A DNA stretch of 64,000 bases, taken from Desulfospira sp963664655 (lineage in GTDB: Bacteria > Desulfobacterota > Desulfobacteria > Desulfobacterales > Desulfobacteraceae). The notes under the pieces are model-generated. The model did no database searches. It had not been told where the DNA came from and saw nothing but the letters and a program-made list of their open reading frames with translations. A program made the position numbers and the translations under genes. Positions 1 through 7,635 of this stretch are shown here, in pieces; the first letter of the stretch is position 1, and every line of letters starts with the position of its first letter. The DNA lies in the NCBI GenBank assembly GCA_963664655.2, contig OY761554.1, positions 3,348,001-3,412,000 of the forward strand. Direction: 5' to 3'.

Positions 1-929
1 TACTGGTCAACAAACCGGGCCTTTTTTTCATCGGGCAGTTCCGGCATTTCTTTGGCCGCCAACTGAATCCATGGGTCATCCACTATGAGCGGCACCAGGT
101 CCGGATCAGGAAAATACCGGTAGTCGTGGGCCTCTTCCTTTCCTCTCATGGAAAAGGTTTTGTTCTGGTCAGGATCCCACAGGCGGGTTTCCTGAACCAC
201 GGTGTCACCGGCATCCAGTACATAGGACTGGCGCTGGATTTCATATGAAATGGCCTTTTCGACATTTTTAAAGGAGTTCAGGTTTTTCAGCTCAGCCCTG
301 GTGCCGAATTCCTCCTGGCCCTTAGGCCGTAAGGAGACGTTGGCATCACACCGGAAGCTGCCTTCTTCCATGTTGCCGTCACACACATCAATATATTTTA
401 AAATCGCATGAAGTTTTCTTAAATAGGCACCGGCCTCTTCGGGGCTTCGGATATCGGGTTCGCTGACGATCTCAATTAAGGGGACACCGGTCCGGTTCAG
501 GTCCACCATGCTTCTGGACCGGGCCGGGTCATGAATGAGTTTGCCGGCATCCTCTTCCATATGGATTCTGGTGATGCCGATGCGCCGGGGCCCCCGGGCC
601 TCGGTTTCGATATCTAAGTGACCGTGTTCGGCAATGGGGAATTCGTACTGGGAGATCTGGTATCCTTTGGGCAGGTCCGGGTAAAAGTAGTTTTTCCGGT
701 CAAACCGGCTTTCTTTGTTGATGGTGCAGTTGGTGGCAAGGGCGGCCTTGATGGCAAAGGTGACGGCGGTCTGGTTGAGCACCGGCAACACCCCGGGCAT
801 CCCGGTACAGACCGGGCAGGTGTTGGCGTTGGGGGATTTTCCAAACTCGGTGGAGCAGGAGCAGAAAATTTTTGTTTTGGTTTTCAGCTGGGCATGGACC
901 TCAAGGCCGATGACGGGTTCATATATCAT
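1..929 (-). CDS. gatB: Asp-tRNA(Asn)/Glu-tRNA(Gln) amidotransferase subunit B, N-terminal two thirds
   Basis: GatB binds mischarged Glu-tRNA(Gln)/Asp-tRNA(Asn) and, with GatA and GatC, converts the charged residue to the amide. The reverse-strand frame opens at ATG 929-927 with MIYEPVIGLEVHAQL, the classical GatB start. Paired cysteines follow at residues 23, 25, 38 and 41 (the zinc/cradle region), and then the conserved stretches GYQISQYE, EEDAGKL, DLNRTGVPLIEIVSEPD and EEAHDYRYFPDPDLVP. About 309 of the usual ~475 residues are present, so the tail domain lies beyond base 1. No partner gat genes are visible. Identification is secure; the start is supported by a GGGAAA-like ribosome site about 10 bases upstream. 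Confidence 0.96.
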   Translation of the reverse strand, partial: MIYEPVIGLEVHAQLKTKTKIFCSCSTEFGKSPNANTCPVCTGMPGVLPVLNQTAVTFAIKAALATNCTINKESRFDRKNYFYPDLPKGYQISQYEFPIAEHGHLDIETEARGPRRIGITRIHMEEDAGKLIHDPARSRSMVDLNRTGVPLIEIVSEPDIRSPEEAGAYLRKLHAILKYIDVCDGNMEEGSFRCDANVSLRPKGQEEFGTRAELKNLNSFKNVEKAISYEIQRQSYVLDAGDTVVQETRLWDPDQNKTFSMRGKEEAHDYRYFPDPDLVPLIVDDPWIQLAAKEMPELPDEKKARFVDQ

Positions 930-1238
930 AAATGGTCTGTTTCCCGAATGGGTTCTAAGTTAATTAAAGTTTAATCAGGCTTTCTATATACCCATTGAAT
1001 TTAGATTTTTCAAGTTATTTAAACCTAAGCAATCTTGTGATATATTCACAAATTTAAAATCAGTGTTTGGCCGAAAAGTCACCCATCTGCTGCGTTACAG
1101 AAAAATTTGCAATCCTCACAACCCCAAAGGTTGCTCCGGTTGCAAATTTTTCTGTGCCTTGCATCTGGGCAACTTTTCAGCCAAACACGGGTTTTCGTTT
1201 AGACGCTAAGTTTACCAAACAAAGCATGGAAGGCTGTA
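930..1238. other. Intergenic region between divergent gatB and DUF2065 gene
   Basis: About 300 bases with no credible gene. The first 130 bases are AT-rich and should hold the divergent promoters, although I cannot pick one confidently. The rest is mainly a copy of the palindromic element described separately (1063-1188). The short open frames that cross it are translations of the palindrome. Confidence 0.6.
1063..1188 (+). repeat. Dispersed palindromic element, full copy 1
   Basis: Ends are GTGTTTGGC and GCCAAACAC. The outer arms carry GAAAAGT...CCCATCTGCTGCG on the left and GCCTTGCATCTGGGC..ACTTTTC on the right. The centre is a perfect 14-bp stem, AGAAAAATTTGCAA pairing with TTGCAAATTTTTCT, enclosing TCCTCAC-AACC-loop-GGTT-GCTCCGG. 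The same plan recurs at 2510, 15602 and 63772 with different but still paired stem sequences. Confidence 0.9.
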
Positions 1239-1430
1239 ATGAAATTTTTCCTTAGTGTCATCGGCATGGTCATGATTGTGGAAGGGCTGCCTTACTTTGC
1301 CTTTCCCCGGCGGATGAAGAAGATGGTTCAGGTGATTTTAGGCCTTGAAGAGTCTCAGCTGCGGCGGTTTGGCTTTTTTCTCATGCTGATCGGGTTAGGG
1401 GTGGTTTACGCGGCTGCCGGGAGAGGGTAA
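1239..1430 (+). CDS. DUF2065 family small membrane protein
   Basis: A 63-residue protein with two hydrophobic segments (about residues 2-22 and 44-60) separated by a basic stretch containing PRRMKKM and the conserved LRRFG. This pattern matches the DUF2065 (YjeT-like) family of inner-membrane proteins, whose function is unknown; family members often sit beside genes of nucleotide or tRNA metabolism. Its stop codon is followed directly by the GTG start of queA, so the two are probably cotranscribed and translationally coupled. Family assignment is fairly firm; role is unknown. Confidence 0.8.
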   Translation: MKFFLSVIGMVMIVEGLPYFAFPRRMKKMVQVILGLEESQLRRFGFFLMLIGLGVVYAAAGRG

Positions 1431-2507
1431 GTGTATTTAATATCCGACTATGACTATGACCTGCCTGAGGACAGAATTGCCCAGGTACCCTGTGAAAACC
1501 GCAGCCAATCCAGGCTCATGCACCTTCGGCGTGACGGCCACGGCCTGTTTCACCGGAAATTTCAGGATCTTTCGGATCTGCTTCATCCCGGGGACCTTCT
1601 GGTGGTGAACGATACCCGGGTGGTCCCGGCAAGGCTGTTCGGGAAAAAGGAAACCGGGGGCAGGGTAGAGGTGTTTGTCCTGGATTATGCCCAGGGCTTA
1701 AATCACCTTGAACAAACCGGGGTTTTTCAATGCAACTGCCTGATCCGGGCATCTATAAGCCCTAAGGCCGGCGCTGTCCTGACCCTTGAAGGAAAGGACG
1801 GCACACAAATGAAGGCCCGTGTGGAACAGGTTAAAGGCACGATGTTTGAACTTTGTTTTCCGGATGGGGATCTGTTCCCTGAGTTCTTACGGTGCAACGG
1901 CAGGGTGCCATTGCCGCCCTATATCCGGCGGGAACCGTCTTCCGGTGAACAGAACCGCGACAAAGAAAATTATCAGACCGTTTATGCCAAAACCGAGGGG
2001 GCCGTGGCCGCCCCTACGGCCGGGCTTCATTTTACCGCTGATCTGATCCGGGTGTTAACGCAAAAAGGGGTTGCCCTGGCCCCCGTCACCCTTCATGTGG
2101 GATACGGGACCTTTGTTCCGGTCCGGTGCAAGGATATCCGGGACCATGATATTCATAGGGAAATCTATTCCCTGTCCCCGTCCGCCGCTGAATTGATCAA
2201 TCAGGCCAAGAAAGAAAAAAGACGGGTGGTTGCCGTTGGCACCACATCGGTCAGGACCCTGGAGTTTTTGGCCGATGAGGCCGGGTGCGTTCAACCCGGC
2301 TCAGGCACCTGTAACCTTTATATTTACCCGGGGTATCAGTTTAAATGTGTGGATGCCATGGTCACCAATTTTCATTTGCCAAAATCCACGCTGATCATGC
2401 TGGTGTCTGCATTTTATGACCGGGAACGGGTGCTGGCCGCCTATGAAACTGCTGTAAGAGAGAATTACCGGTTTTTCAGTTATGGGGATGCCATGTTCAT
2501 CGAATAG
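1431..2507 (+). CDS. queA: S-adenosylmethionine:tRNA ribosyltransferase-isomerase
   Basis: QueA transfers and isomerises the ribosyl part of SAM onto 7-aminomethyl-7-deazaguanine at tRNA position 34, giving epoxyqueuosine. The protein has 358 residues, close to the family norm. Conserved blocks visible: DYDLPEDRIAQ at the N-terminus, DLLVVNDTRVVPARLFG, the EGAVAAPTAGLHFT block around residue 190, LHVGYGTFVPV, VGTTSVRTLE and VTNFHLPKSTLIMLVSAF near the end. Start is GTG immediately after the preceding stop. It lies directly before tgt, which inserts the queuosine precursor base, with only a palindromic element between them. Confidence 0.97.
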   Translation: MYLISDYDYDLPEDRIAQVPCENRSQSRLMHLRRDGHGLFHRKFQDLSDLLHPGDLLVVNDTRVVPARLFGKKETGGRVEVFVLDYAQGLNHLEQTGVFQCNCLIRASISPKAGAVLTLEGKDGTQMKARVEQVKGTMFELCFPDGDLFPEFLRCNGRVPLPPYIRREPSSGEQNRDKENYQTVYAKTEGAVAAPTAGLHFTADLIRVLTQKGVALAPVTLHVGYGTFVPVRCKDIRDHDIHREIYSLSPSAAELINQAKKEKRRVVAVGTTSVRTLEFLADEAGCVQPGSGTCNLYIYPGYQFKCVDAMVTNFHLPKSTLIMLVSAFYDRERVLAAYETAVRENYRFFSYGDAMFIE

Positions 2508-2509
2508 AG

Positions 2510-2636
2510 GTATTTGAACGAAAACTTAACCATCTGCGGCGTTGCTGCGGAATTTTAAGATCCTCACGTACAACAGTACGCTCCGGTCTTAAAATTCCTT
2601 GCGCCTTGCATATGGCCAAGTTTTCATCCAAATATC
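2510..2636 (+). repeat. Dispersed palindromic element, full copy 2
   Basis: Begins 3 bases after the queA stop codon and ends 15 bases before tgt. Outer ends are GGTATTTGAACGAAAACTT and AAGTTTTCATCCAAATATC. The inner stem GGAATTTTAAGA/TCTTAAAATTCC differs from copy 1 yet is fully paired. The apical hairpin is GTAC-aaca-GTAC inside the shared TCCTCAC...GCTCCGG frame. Confidence 0.9.
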
Positions 2637-2651
2637 AAAGAGGTGTAGTTT

Positions 2652-3809
2652 ATGCTGGAATTTACATTAATAAAAAAGGATGACGGGGATGAGGCCTTAA
2701 ACGGCCGGGCCAGGAGAGGAAGGATAAAAACCCGGCATGGTGTGATTGAAACCCCTGCGTTCATGCCGGTGGGAACCCTTGGCTCGGTCAAGGCGGTTTC
2801 AAAAGAAGACCTGTTCCACTGCGGGGCTCAGATCATTCTGGGCAATACCTACCATCTTTATCTAAGGCCCGGGTGTGATGTTATCCGGCATATGGGCGGG
2901 CTTCATGAGTTTTCCAAATGGTCATTTCCCCTGCTTACGGATTCCGGGGGGTTCCAGTTTTTTTCTTTGGCCAAGCTGGCCAAATTCACGGATGAGGGGG
3001 TCTCTTTTCAATCTCACATTGACGGTTCCAGGCATTTTTTCTCCCCTGAAAAGGCCGTTGAGATTCAAATGATTTTGGGATCAGACATCATGATGTCCCT
3101 GGACTGGTGCATGGGATATCCGGCCACGGAAAAGCAGGCCACCCAAGCCCTGGAAAAAACCGTTGCCTGGGCCAGAAGAGGCGTTGATTTCTGGCAGGAA
3201 AAGGGCCGCCCCAACAACTTGTTCGGCATTGTTCAGGGGGGGATGTTCAAAGAATTGAGAAGCCGCTGCGCCCATGAGATGACCAAAATGGATTTTCCCG
3301 GCTTTGCCATCGGGGGGTTAAGCGTGGGGGAGCCCACCCAAGTCATGTATGAGATGGCCGATCACACCCTGCCCCTTTTGCCTGACAACAAACCCCGGTA
3401 CATCATGGGCGTGGGGACCCCGGAGAACCTTGTGGAGCTTGCCGGAATGGGGTGCGATATGTTTGACTGTGTCATGCCCTCCAGAAATGCAAGGAACGGA
3501 CAGCTGTTTACCTCTTTTGGGACCATCAACATCCCTAACGCCAAATACCGGCTGGACAGCTCCCCCATTGACACCACCTGCGGCTGTTACACCTGCCAAA
3601 ATTATTCCAGGGCTTATCTGCGCCATTTATACAAATCCCGGGAGCTTCTGGCCTACCGGCTGAACACCATCCACAACCTTTATTATTACCTTGACCTGAT
3701 GGCCAAAATACGCCATGCAATAGAGCAGGACCGTTTCCTGGAATTTAAAAAAGAATTTTATGAAAAGAGGGAAAAAAGGAGACCGGAAACCGGAAACGGG
3801 AAACCGTAG
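2652..3809 (+). CDS. tgt: Queuine/preQ1 tRNA-guanine transglycosylase
   Basis: Tgt swaps guanine-34 of GUN-anticodon tRNAs for preQ1. The 385-residue protein shows the substrate-binding DSGGFQ motif (Asp97), GIVQGG, the catalytic-loop region GCDMFDCVMPSRNARNG around residues 263-279, and the zinc site CGCYTC...H near residues 310-340. The GGGVTGL-type loops are all in place and length is normal. It follows queA and precedes hypA. The C-terminus runs into a short (A)CCGGAAAC-like repeat at 3779-3815, so its last residues (KRRPETGNGKP) appear to be repeat-derived. Confidence 0.98.
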   Translation: MLEFTLIKKDDGDEALNGRARRGRIKTRHGVIETPAFMPVGTLGSVKAVSKEDLFHCGAQIILGNTYHLYLRPGCDVIRHMGGLHEFSKWSFPLLTDSGGFQFFSLAKLAKFTDEGVSFQSHIDGSRHFFSPEKAVEIQMILGSDIMMSLDWCMGYPATEKQATQALEKTVAWARRGVDFWQEKGRPNNLFGIVQGGMFKELRSRCAHEMTKMDFPGFAIGGLSVGEPTQVMYEMADHTLPLLPDNKPRYIMGVGTPENLVELAGMGCDMFDCVMPSRNARNGQLFTSFGTINIPNAKYRLDSSPIDTTCGCYTCQNYSRAYLRHLYKSRELLAYRLNTIHNLYYYLDLMAKIRHAIEQDRFLEFKKEFYEKREKRRPETGNGKP

Positions 3810-3833
3810 ACCGGCAGACTGAGGAGAATACAT

Positions 3834-4181
3834 ATGCATGAAATGGGAATTGCCCAGCAGCTGGTCCGGATCGCCATTGAGTCCATCCCCAAGGATATGG
3901 AAAATCCCAAGGTGGAGAGGGTCAATTTGAGAATCGGAAAGCTTGCGGCCGTGGCGGAACACAGCTTAACCTTCTGTTTTGAAATTATTACCAGGGACAC
4001 CCCTTTGGAGAATGCACAGCTGGTCATTGATTCGGTTCCCGTGAGAATACACTGCAACACCTGCGGCCATGAATGGGAGGCGGATTCCCCCATGTTCAGG
4101 TGCCCTGAATGCAAAGACGGGGAGATTGAGATGGTTTCGGGACGGGAGATTGATATAACGTCTATCGAAATAGCAGATTAA
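3834..4181 (+). CDS. hypA: Hydrogenase nickel-insertion chaperone HypA
   Basis: HypA delivers nickel to the large subunit of [NiFe] hydrogenases together with HypB. The 115-residue frame starts MHEMGIAQ; His2 with the free amino terminus is the nickel site of the family. The zinc site is formed by CNTCGHEW around residues 73-80 and RCPEC around residues 90-94, both CxxC. An AGGAG ribosome site precedes the ATG. hypB follows after 18 bases. No hydrogenase structural genes or other hyp genes lie in the window. Confidence 0.97.
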   Translation: MHEMGIAQQLVRIAIESIPKDMENPKVERVNLRIGKLAAVAEHSLTFCFEIITRDTPLENAQLVIDSVPVRIHCNTCGHEWEADSPMFRCPECKDGEIEMVSGREIDITSIEIAD

Positions 4182-4199
4182 CAGGGAAAGGGTTAGCTT

Positions 4200-4868
4200 A
4201 TGGAGATCAAGATACAAAAACGGGTATTGGAGAAAAACGAGACCGATGCAGACAAAAACCGGGCCTTTTTCAAAGACGCCAGTCTGTTTGTTTTAAACAT
4301 GATGTCTTCTCCGGGATCAGGGAAAACCCAGACCCTGTGCGAGTCTTTGGGAAAACTCATGCCCCGGATACGGACCGGGGTGATCGTGGGGGATATCTGC
4401 ACGGCCAATGATGCGGACCGGCTTGCGGTGACCGGGGCAAAGGTCACCCAGATCAATACCGACCAGTTCGGCGGGGACTGCCATTTGTCGGCTGCTCTTG
4501 TGGGACAATCCGCAAGGCAGCTGGGGTGTGAGGACCTGGATCTTTTAATCGTCGAAAATATCGGAAACCTGGTCTGTCCGGCAGAGTTTGATATCGGGGA
4601 AGACGCCCGGGCCGTTGTCTTAAGCGTGACCGAAGGCGAGGATAAACCCTTGAAATACCCCCTCATGTTCCAGGTGGCGGATGTGGCGCTGTTAAATAAG
4701 GTGGATCTTCTGCCTTATCTTGATTTTGATGCCGCCCTGGCTGTGGAGAACATGGGACAGGTTCACCCGGGCATGCCGGTGTTTCAGGTGTCGGCTAAGA
4801 CCGGGCAGGGGCTTGATGCGTGGCTGGACTGGATCCGGGAGAGGGTTCGGCTTAAGGTGGGAAAGTGA
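4200..4868 (+). CDS. hypB: Hydrogenase nickel-insertion GTPase HypB
   Basis: HypB is the GTPase partner of HypA. The 222-residue protein has the P-loop SSPGSGKT near residue 40, the switch/metal region TDQFGGDCHLSA, the conserved ENIGNLVCPAEFD, and the guanine-specificity NKVD near residue 165. It lacks the N-terminal histidine-rich nickel-storage segment seen in some species. The usual GKGCHLDA-type loop is altered around GGDCHLSA but keeps Cys and His. The final codons (V-G-K-stop) have the same sequence as the octamer repeat that starts at the stop codon. Confidence 0.96.
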   Translation: MEIKIQKRVLEKNETDADKNRAFFKDASLFVLNMMSSPGSGKTQTLCESLGKLMPRIRTGVIVGDICTANDADRLAVTGAKVTQINTDQFGGDCHLSAALVGQSARQLGCEDLDLLIVENIGNLVCPAEFDIGEDARAVVLSVTEGEDKPLKYPLMFQVADVALLNKVDLLPYLDFDAALAVENMGQVHPGMPVFQVSAKTGQGLDAWLDWIRERVRLKVGK

Positions 4869-5016
4869 GCCGGTGGGCCGGTGGGCCGGTGAGCCGGTGA
4901 GCAGGTGAGCAGGTGGGAAAGTGGGAAAGTGGGAAAGTGGGAAAGTGGGAAAGTGGGAAAGTGGGAAAGTGGGAAAGTGGGAAAGTGAGTGGGTGAGTGG
5001 GTGAGTGGGTGAGAAA
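4865..5016 (+). repeat. Octamer tandem array 1 (GTGRGNNN, 19 units)
   Basis: Nineteen uninterrupted 8-bp units starting inside the hypB stop codon: four GTG(A/G)GCCG, two GTGAGCAG, nine identical GTGGGAAA, three GTGAGTGG and one GTGAGAAA. The different unit types keep one register, which suggests repeated local duplication and divergence. A second array of the same octamer lies at 32970-33139. Confidence 0.95.
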
Positions 5017-5034
5017 TCCTGGCCCTGAGGGATC

Positions 5035-5064
5035 TTGACAGTTGATGTACAATCATTGTATGTT
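5035..5064 (+). promoter_or_regulatory. Promoter with overlapping palindromic operator for the CopG/PIN pair
   Basis: TTGACA (5035-5040) is followed after 18 bases by TATGTT (5059-5064). A perfect 13-bp palindrome, TACAAT-C-ATTGTA (5048-5060), lies between and touches the -10. A ribbon-helix-helix antitoxin is encoded 36 bases downstream, so autorepression at this site is a natural inference. Confidence 0.6.
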
Positions 5065-5099
5065 TCGATATAAGTTTTAAAGATTATGGGGGATATAAT

Positions 5100-5351
5100 A
5101 TGCGTACATGCACAGTGAATATTGCCTTTCAAAAAGATTTACTTCAGGAAATTGACCGGATTGCCAAGGAAGAGTCCCGCAGCCGCTCTGAGTTTCTTCG
5201 CGAGGCAGCGCGGGCATACATCCAGCGCAAACAAAGATGGGCCGATATCTTTTCCATGGGGCAAATGATTGCCAGGGATAAAAATCTTGTTCCTGAGGAC
5301 GTATCTAAAGAGATCCAACTGTATCGAAGGGAAAAGGCAGCGGGAAGATGA
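5100..5351 (+). CDS. Ribbon-helix-helix (CopG-type) antitoxin
   Basis: An 83-residue protein whose first 45 residues have the ribbon-helix-helix pattern: a short basic strand (RTCTVNIAFQ), then helices ending in the SRSRSEFLREAARAYI signature. The charged C-terminus would wrap the toxin. It overlaps the PIN-domain gene downstream by four bases (ATGA), the standard layout of antitoxin before toxin. It likely represses its own promoter through the palindrome at 5048-5060. Confidence 0.87.
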   Translation: MRTCTVNIAFQKDLLQEIDRIAKEESRSRSEFLREAARAYIQRKQRWADIFSMGQMIARDKNLVPEDVSKEIQLYRREKAAGR

Positions 5352-5761
5352 CCGCTCGCGTAGTTCTGGATTCCAATGTGATCATCTCTGGATTTTTATT
5401 CGGAGGGCCACCGGCCCGTCTAATTGAACATATTGTAAATGGGACGATACACGGCTTCACATCTTTGCCGATTCTTGATGAAGTGCGGGAGGTTTTGCAG
5501 CGCCCAAAATTTGGCCTTTCACCTGAACAGGCATTCCGTTTAATTGAAGAACTGCATAACTCATGTGCTTTGGTGAAACCAAGCCGCCGGGTCCGGGCGA
5601 TTATAGATGACCCGGATGACGATATGATTTTGGAATGCGCTTTCGAGGCCAATGCTGATCTGATCATATCCGGTGACGCGCATTTGCTGAATCTCGGCTG
5701 TTGGGAACATATCCGGATATTGTCACCATCCCGCGCATTAAAGGAAATTGAGGGGCAATAA
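5348..5761 (+). CDS. PIN-domain toxin (putative ribonuclease)
   Basis: A 137-residue PIN-fold protein of the class that pairs with ribbon-helix-helix antitoxins. The first acidic residue is in VLDSNVIISGFLFGGPP (Asp near residue 7), a mid-protein acidic cluster is DDPDDDMILE and the last is in ISGDAHLL. These make up the usual metal-binding aspartates of PIN ribonucleases. ATGA overlap with the antitoxin. Both genes look intact. Confidence 0.87.
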   Translation: MTARVVLDSNVIISGFLFGGPPARLIEHIVNGTIHGFTSLPILDEVREVLQRPKFGLSPEQAFRLIEELHNSCALVKPSRRVRAIIDDPDDDMILECAFEANADLIISGDAHLLNLGCWEHIRILSPSRALKEIEGQ

Positions 5762-5775
5762 TTGATGGAGGTCTT

Positions 5776-6645
5776 ATGGAAATAAAGACGGCGGATTTTG
5801 CAGGGTCCTGGTATCCCCGGGATGAGAAGGAATGTGAAAGGGCCATCCAGGGGTTTTTAAAGGAGAAATCCGGTCCCCTTAAAGGGGATTTTACAGCCGG
5901 TATTGTGCCCCATGCCGGGTGGGTTTTTTCAGGTTCCATTGCCTGCCGGGTGACGGCAAGCCTTGTACCGGTCAAGGAAGGGGATGCCGTGGATACGGTG
6001 GCCCTTTTCGGGTGCCACATGCATGAACATTCCCAAAGTTATGTCATGGGCAGCGGCGGGGTTGAAACCCCCTTTGGCGTGATTGAGGTGGATGCTGAAC
6101 TTGCCGGCTGCCTGGCGTCTGATTCCAACCTGGGTCTCCAATCCATTTCCCCGTTAAAATTCCCCCGGGAAAATACCCTGGAGCTTCAATATCCGTTTAT
6201 CAAATATTTTTTCCCCAATGCCCGGATACTGATCGCCGGGGTGGCCCCGTCTTCCCTGGCCGCCCGCATCGGCCGGGCTGCTGCAGCTCACGCCATGGAT
6301 CTGAACCGGAACATTAAAGTCATCGGCTCCACAGACATGAGCCATTATGGCCCGGGGTTTGGGTTTACCCCGGCCGGAACCGGCCCCAAAGCCGTTGACT
6401 GGGTCACCACTCAAAATGATGCTAAGGCCATGGCGGCCATGGAATCCATGGATGAGGATGCCATCCTGGCCCAGGGGCTGGAACGTCATAATATGTGCTG
6501 CCCCGGTGCGGTGGCCGCCGCCGTTGCCGCGGCCAAAAAAATGGGCGCCGCCAAAGCGGTGGTGCTTGACTATGCCACCAGTTTCGAAACATCCAGATCA
6601 GACTCTTTTGTGGGGTATTCAGGCCTGCTTTACGGAATCGGCTGA
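5776..6645 (+). CDS. AmmeMemoRadiSam system protein B (MEMO family)
   Basis: A 289-residue MEMO1-family protein. Visible family signatures are the N-terminal AGSWYP, the PHAGWVFSGS block around residues 45-55, LGCH-like FGCHMH, and STDMSHYGPG. In many anaerobes this gene is found with an AMMECR1-domain gene and a radical SAM gene; neither is next to it here. Its biochemical role is not established. It is separated from the toxin gene by 14 bases, with its own AGG ribosome site. Confidence 0.9.
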   Translation: MEIKTADFAGSWYPRDEKECERAIQGFLKEKSGPLKGDFTAGIVPHAGWVFSGSIACRVTASLVPVKEGDAVDTVALFGCHMHEHSQSYVMGSGGVETPFGVIEVDAELAGCLASDSNLGLQSISPLKFPRENTLELQYPFIKYFFPNARILIAGVAPSSLAARIGRAAAAHAMDLNRNIKVIGSTDMSHYGPGFGFTPAGTGPKAVDWVTTQNDAKAMAAMESMDEDAILAQGLERHNMCCPGAVAAAVAAAKKMGAAKAVVLDYATSFETSRSDSFVGYSGLLYGIG

Positions 6646-6745
6646 AGACTTAAAGAGTTGGGGCTGAAGGCGGTGATCAGCAGGTGGGCCATTCATATAT
6701 CCATCGTGCCTGCGGTGAGGTCAATAAGCCCATTGGGTAATTCGG

Positions 6746-7600
6746 CTATTCATACAGCAGATGGCCCATGAGATCCTGAACATCAATGGTGATTTCGTTC
6801 CAGACGTCAGGGGCCAGGTGATTTTTCCAATCCCCTGAAATGCCTTTTCTGAAAAAATGGTTCGGATCTTCTTGTCCCTGTTTTCTGCCGCTGGACAGGT
6901 TGGAAAACCGGTTTTCTTCAATGATGTTTTGAATTTCAGCCAGGTCAGACCGGACATTTAAAAAGTTGAGCATGGCTGTCACGGTGGCCGTGGTATCGGA
7001 TAAGAGGTCTTCATACCTGACCCACAGCAGCTGGTCTGGCCGATCCTCAAAAGCGCTGCTCATTTTTTTAATATGGGTTCCCCAGGTGAATACCACTTTT
7101 TTTGCCCATACCGCTAAATCCCCGCCGGACCGTTCCGTGAAATTGGGTTCTACCCTTAAATTGTTGAACCAGCTGGATACGGCAACATCCTTTGGGTTTC
7201 GCAAAACCCCTATAAATTTAGCCTCGGGAAAGGACTGGACATAAATGTCAGGGTTGCCGATGATGCCGTTGTCTTTGGTGCCCACATGGGTGACGGGTTT
7301 GCCGGCCTTTGAATACTTTAACAACGCCCGGGTAACCAGCCATTTAAAACAGTATATCCGGTCTGTGGCATCAAAAAGATACATGTCTTTTTGATGGGCG
7401 GTGTTTTGGTTGGCCTGGTCAATCAGGCGGTTATACCCGTCCAATAACTGGGCGATACCCTTCAGGCAGCCGCAGAACTTGTCTTCAGGCCGGCAGAAAA
7501 TCTGGTGATGACAGTTTAACATCATCTGAACCCAGGTGGTGCCGGATTTCGGAACGCCAGTGACAAAGAAAACAGACGGCGGGCGGTTGTTTTTAGTCAT
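6746..7600 (-). CDS. Sulfotransferase family protein
   Basis: A 284-residue PAPS-dependent sulfotransferase-fold protein. The 5'-phosphosulfate loop GVPKSGTTWVQMML is at residues 15-28, and the 3'-phosphate region is FIGVLRNPKDVAVSSW around residue 137. A late LLWVRYEDLLSD and the C-terminal RKGxxGDWKNHL signature are also present. Acceptor substrate cannot be told from sequence. Isolated reverse-strand gene, convergent with the MEMO gene and upstream of gltX on the same strand. Confidence 0.9.
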   Translation of the reverse strand: MTKNNRPPSVFFVTGVPKSGTTWVQMMLNCHHQIFCRPEDKFCGCLKGIAQLLDGYNRLIDQANQNTAHQKDMYLFDATDRIYCFKWLVTRALLKYSKAGKPVTHVGTKDNGIIGNPDIYVQSFPEAKFIGVLRNPKDVAVSSWFNNLRVEPNFTERSGGDLAVWAKKVVFTWGTHIKKMSSAFEDRPDQLLWVRYEDLLSDTTATVTAMLNFLNVRSDLAEIQNIIEENRFSNLSSGRKQGQEDPNHFFRKGISGDWKNHLAPDVWNEITIDVQDLMGHLLYE

Positions 7601-7635
7601 TCTACTTGCCTTTGTTTTAAGTCCGAAACCCTAAA

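Noticed and set aside
1067..1255. Short forward open frame before the DUF2065 gene
   Set aside because: It is a reading of the palindromic element and has no protein-like features.
3627..4217. Long reverse-strand open frames opposite tgt, hypA and many other genes
   Set aside because: They lie opposite well-identified conserved genes and show no recognisable domains; high GC third positions create such shadows.
4865..5016. Possible CRISPR array in the regular octamer repeats (also 32970-33139)
   Set aside because: Units are 8 bp and contiguous; there are no unique spacers and no cas genes.
4692..5132. Reverse-strand open frames rich in SHFPTFPL repeats (also around 32845-33156)
   Set aside because: They are translations of the octamer arrays; a period of 8 bases simply avoids stops in those frames. 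No ribosome site or homology.
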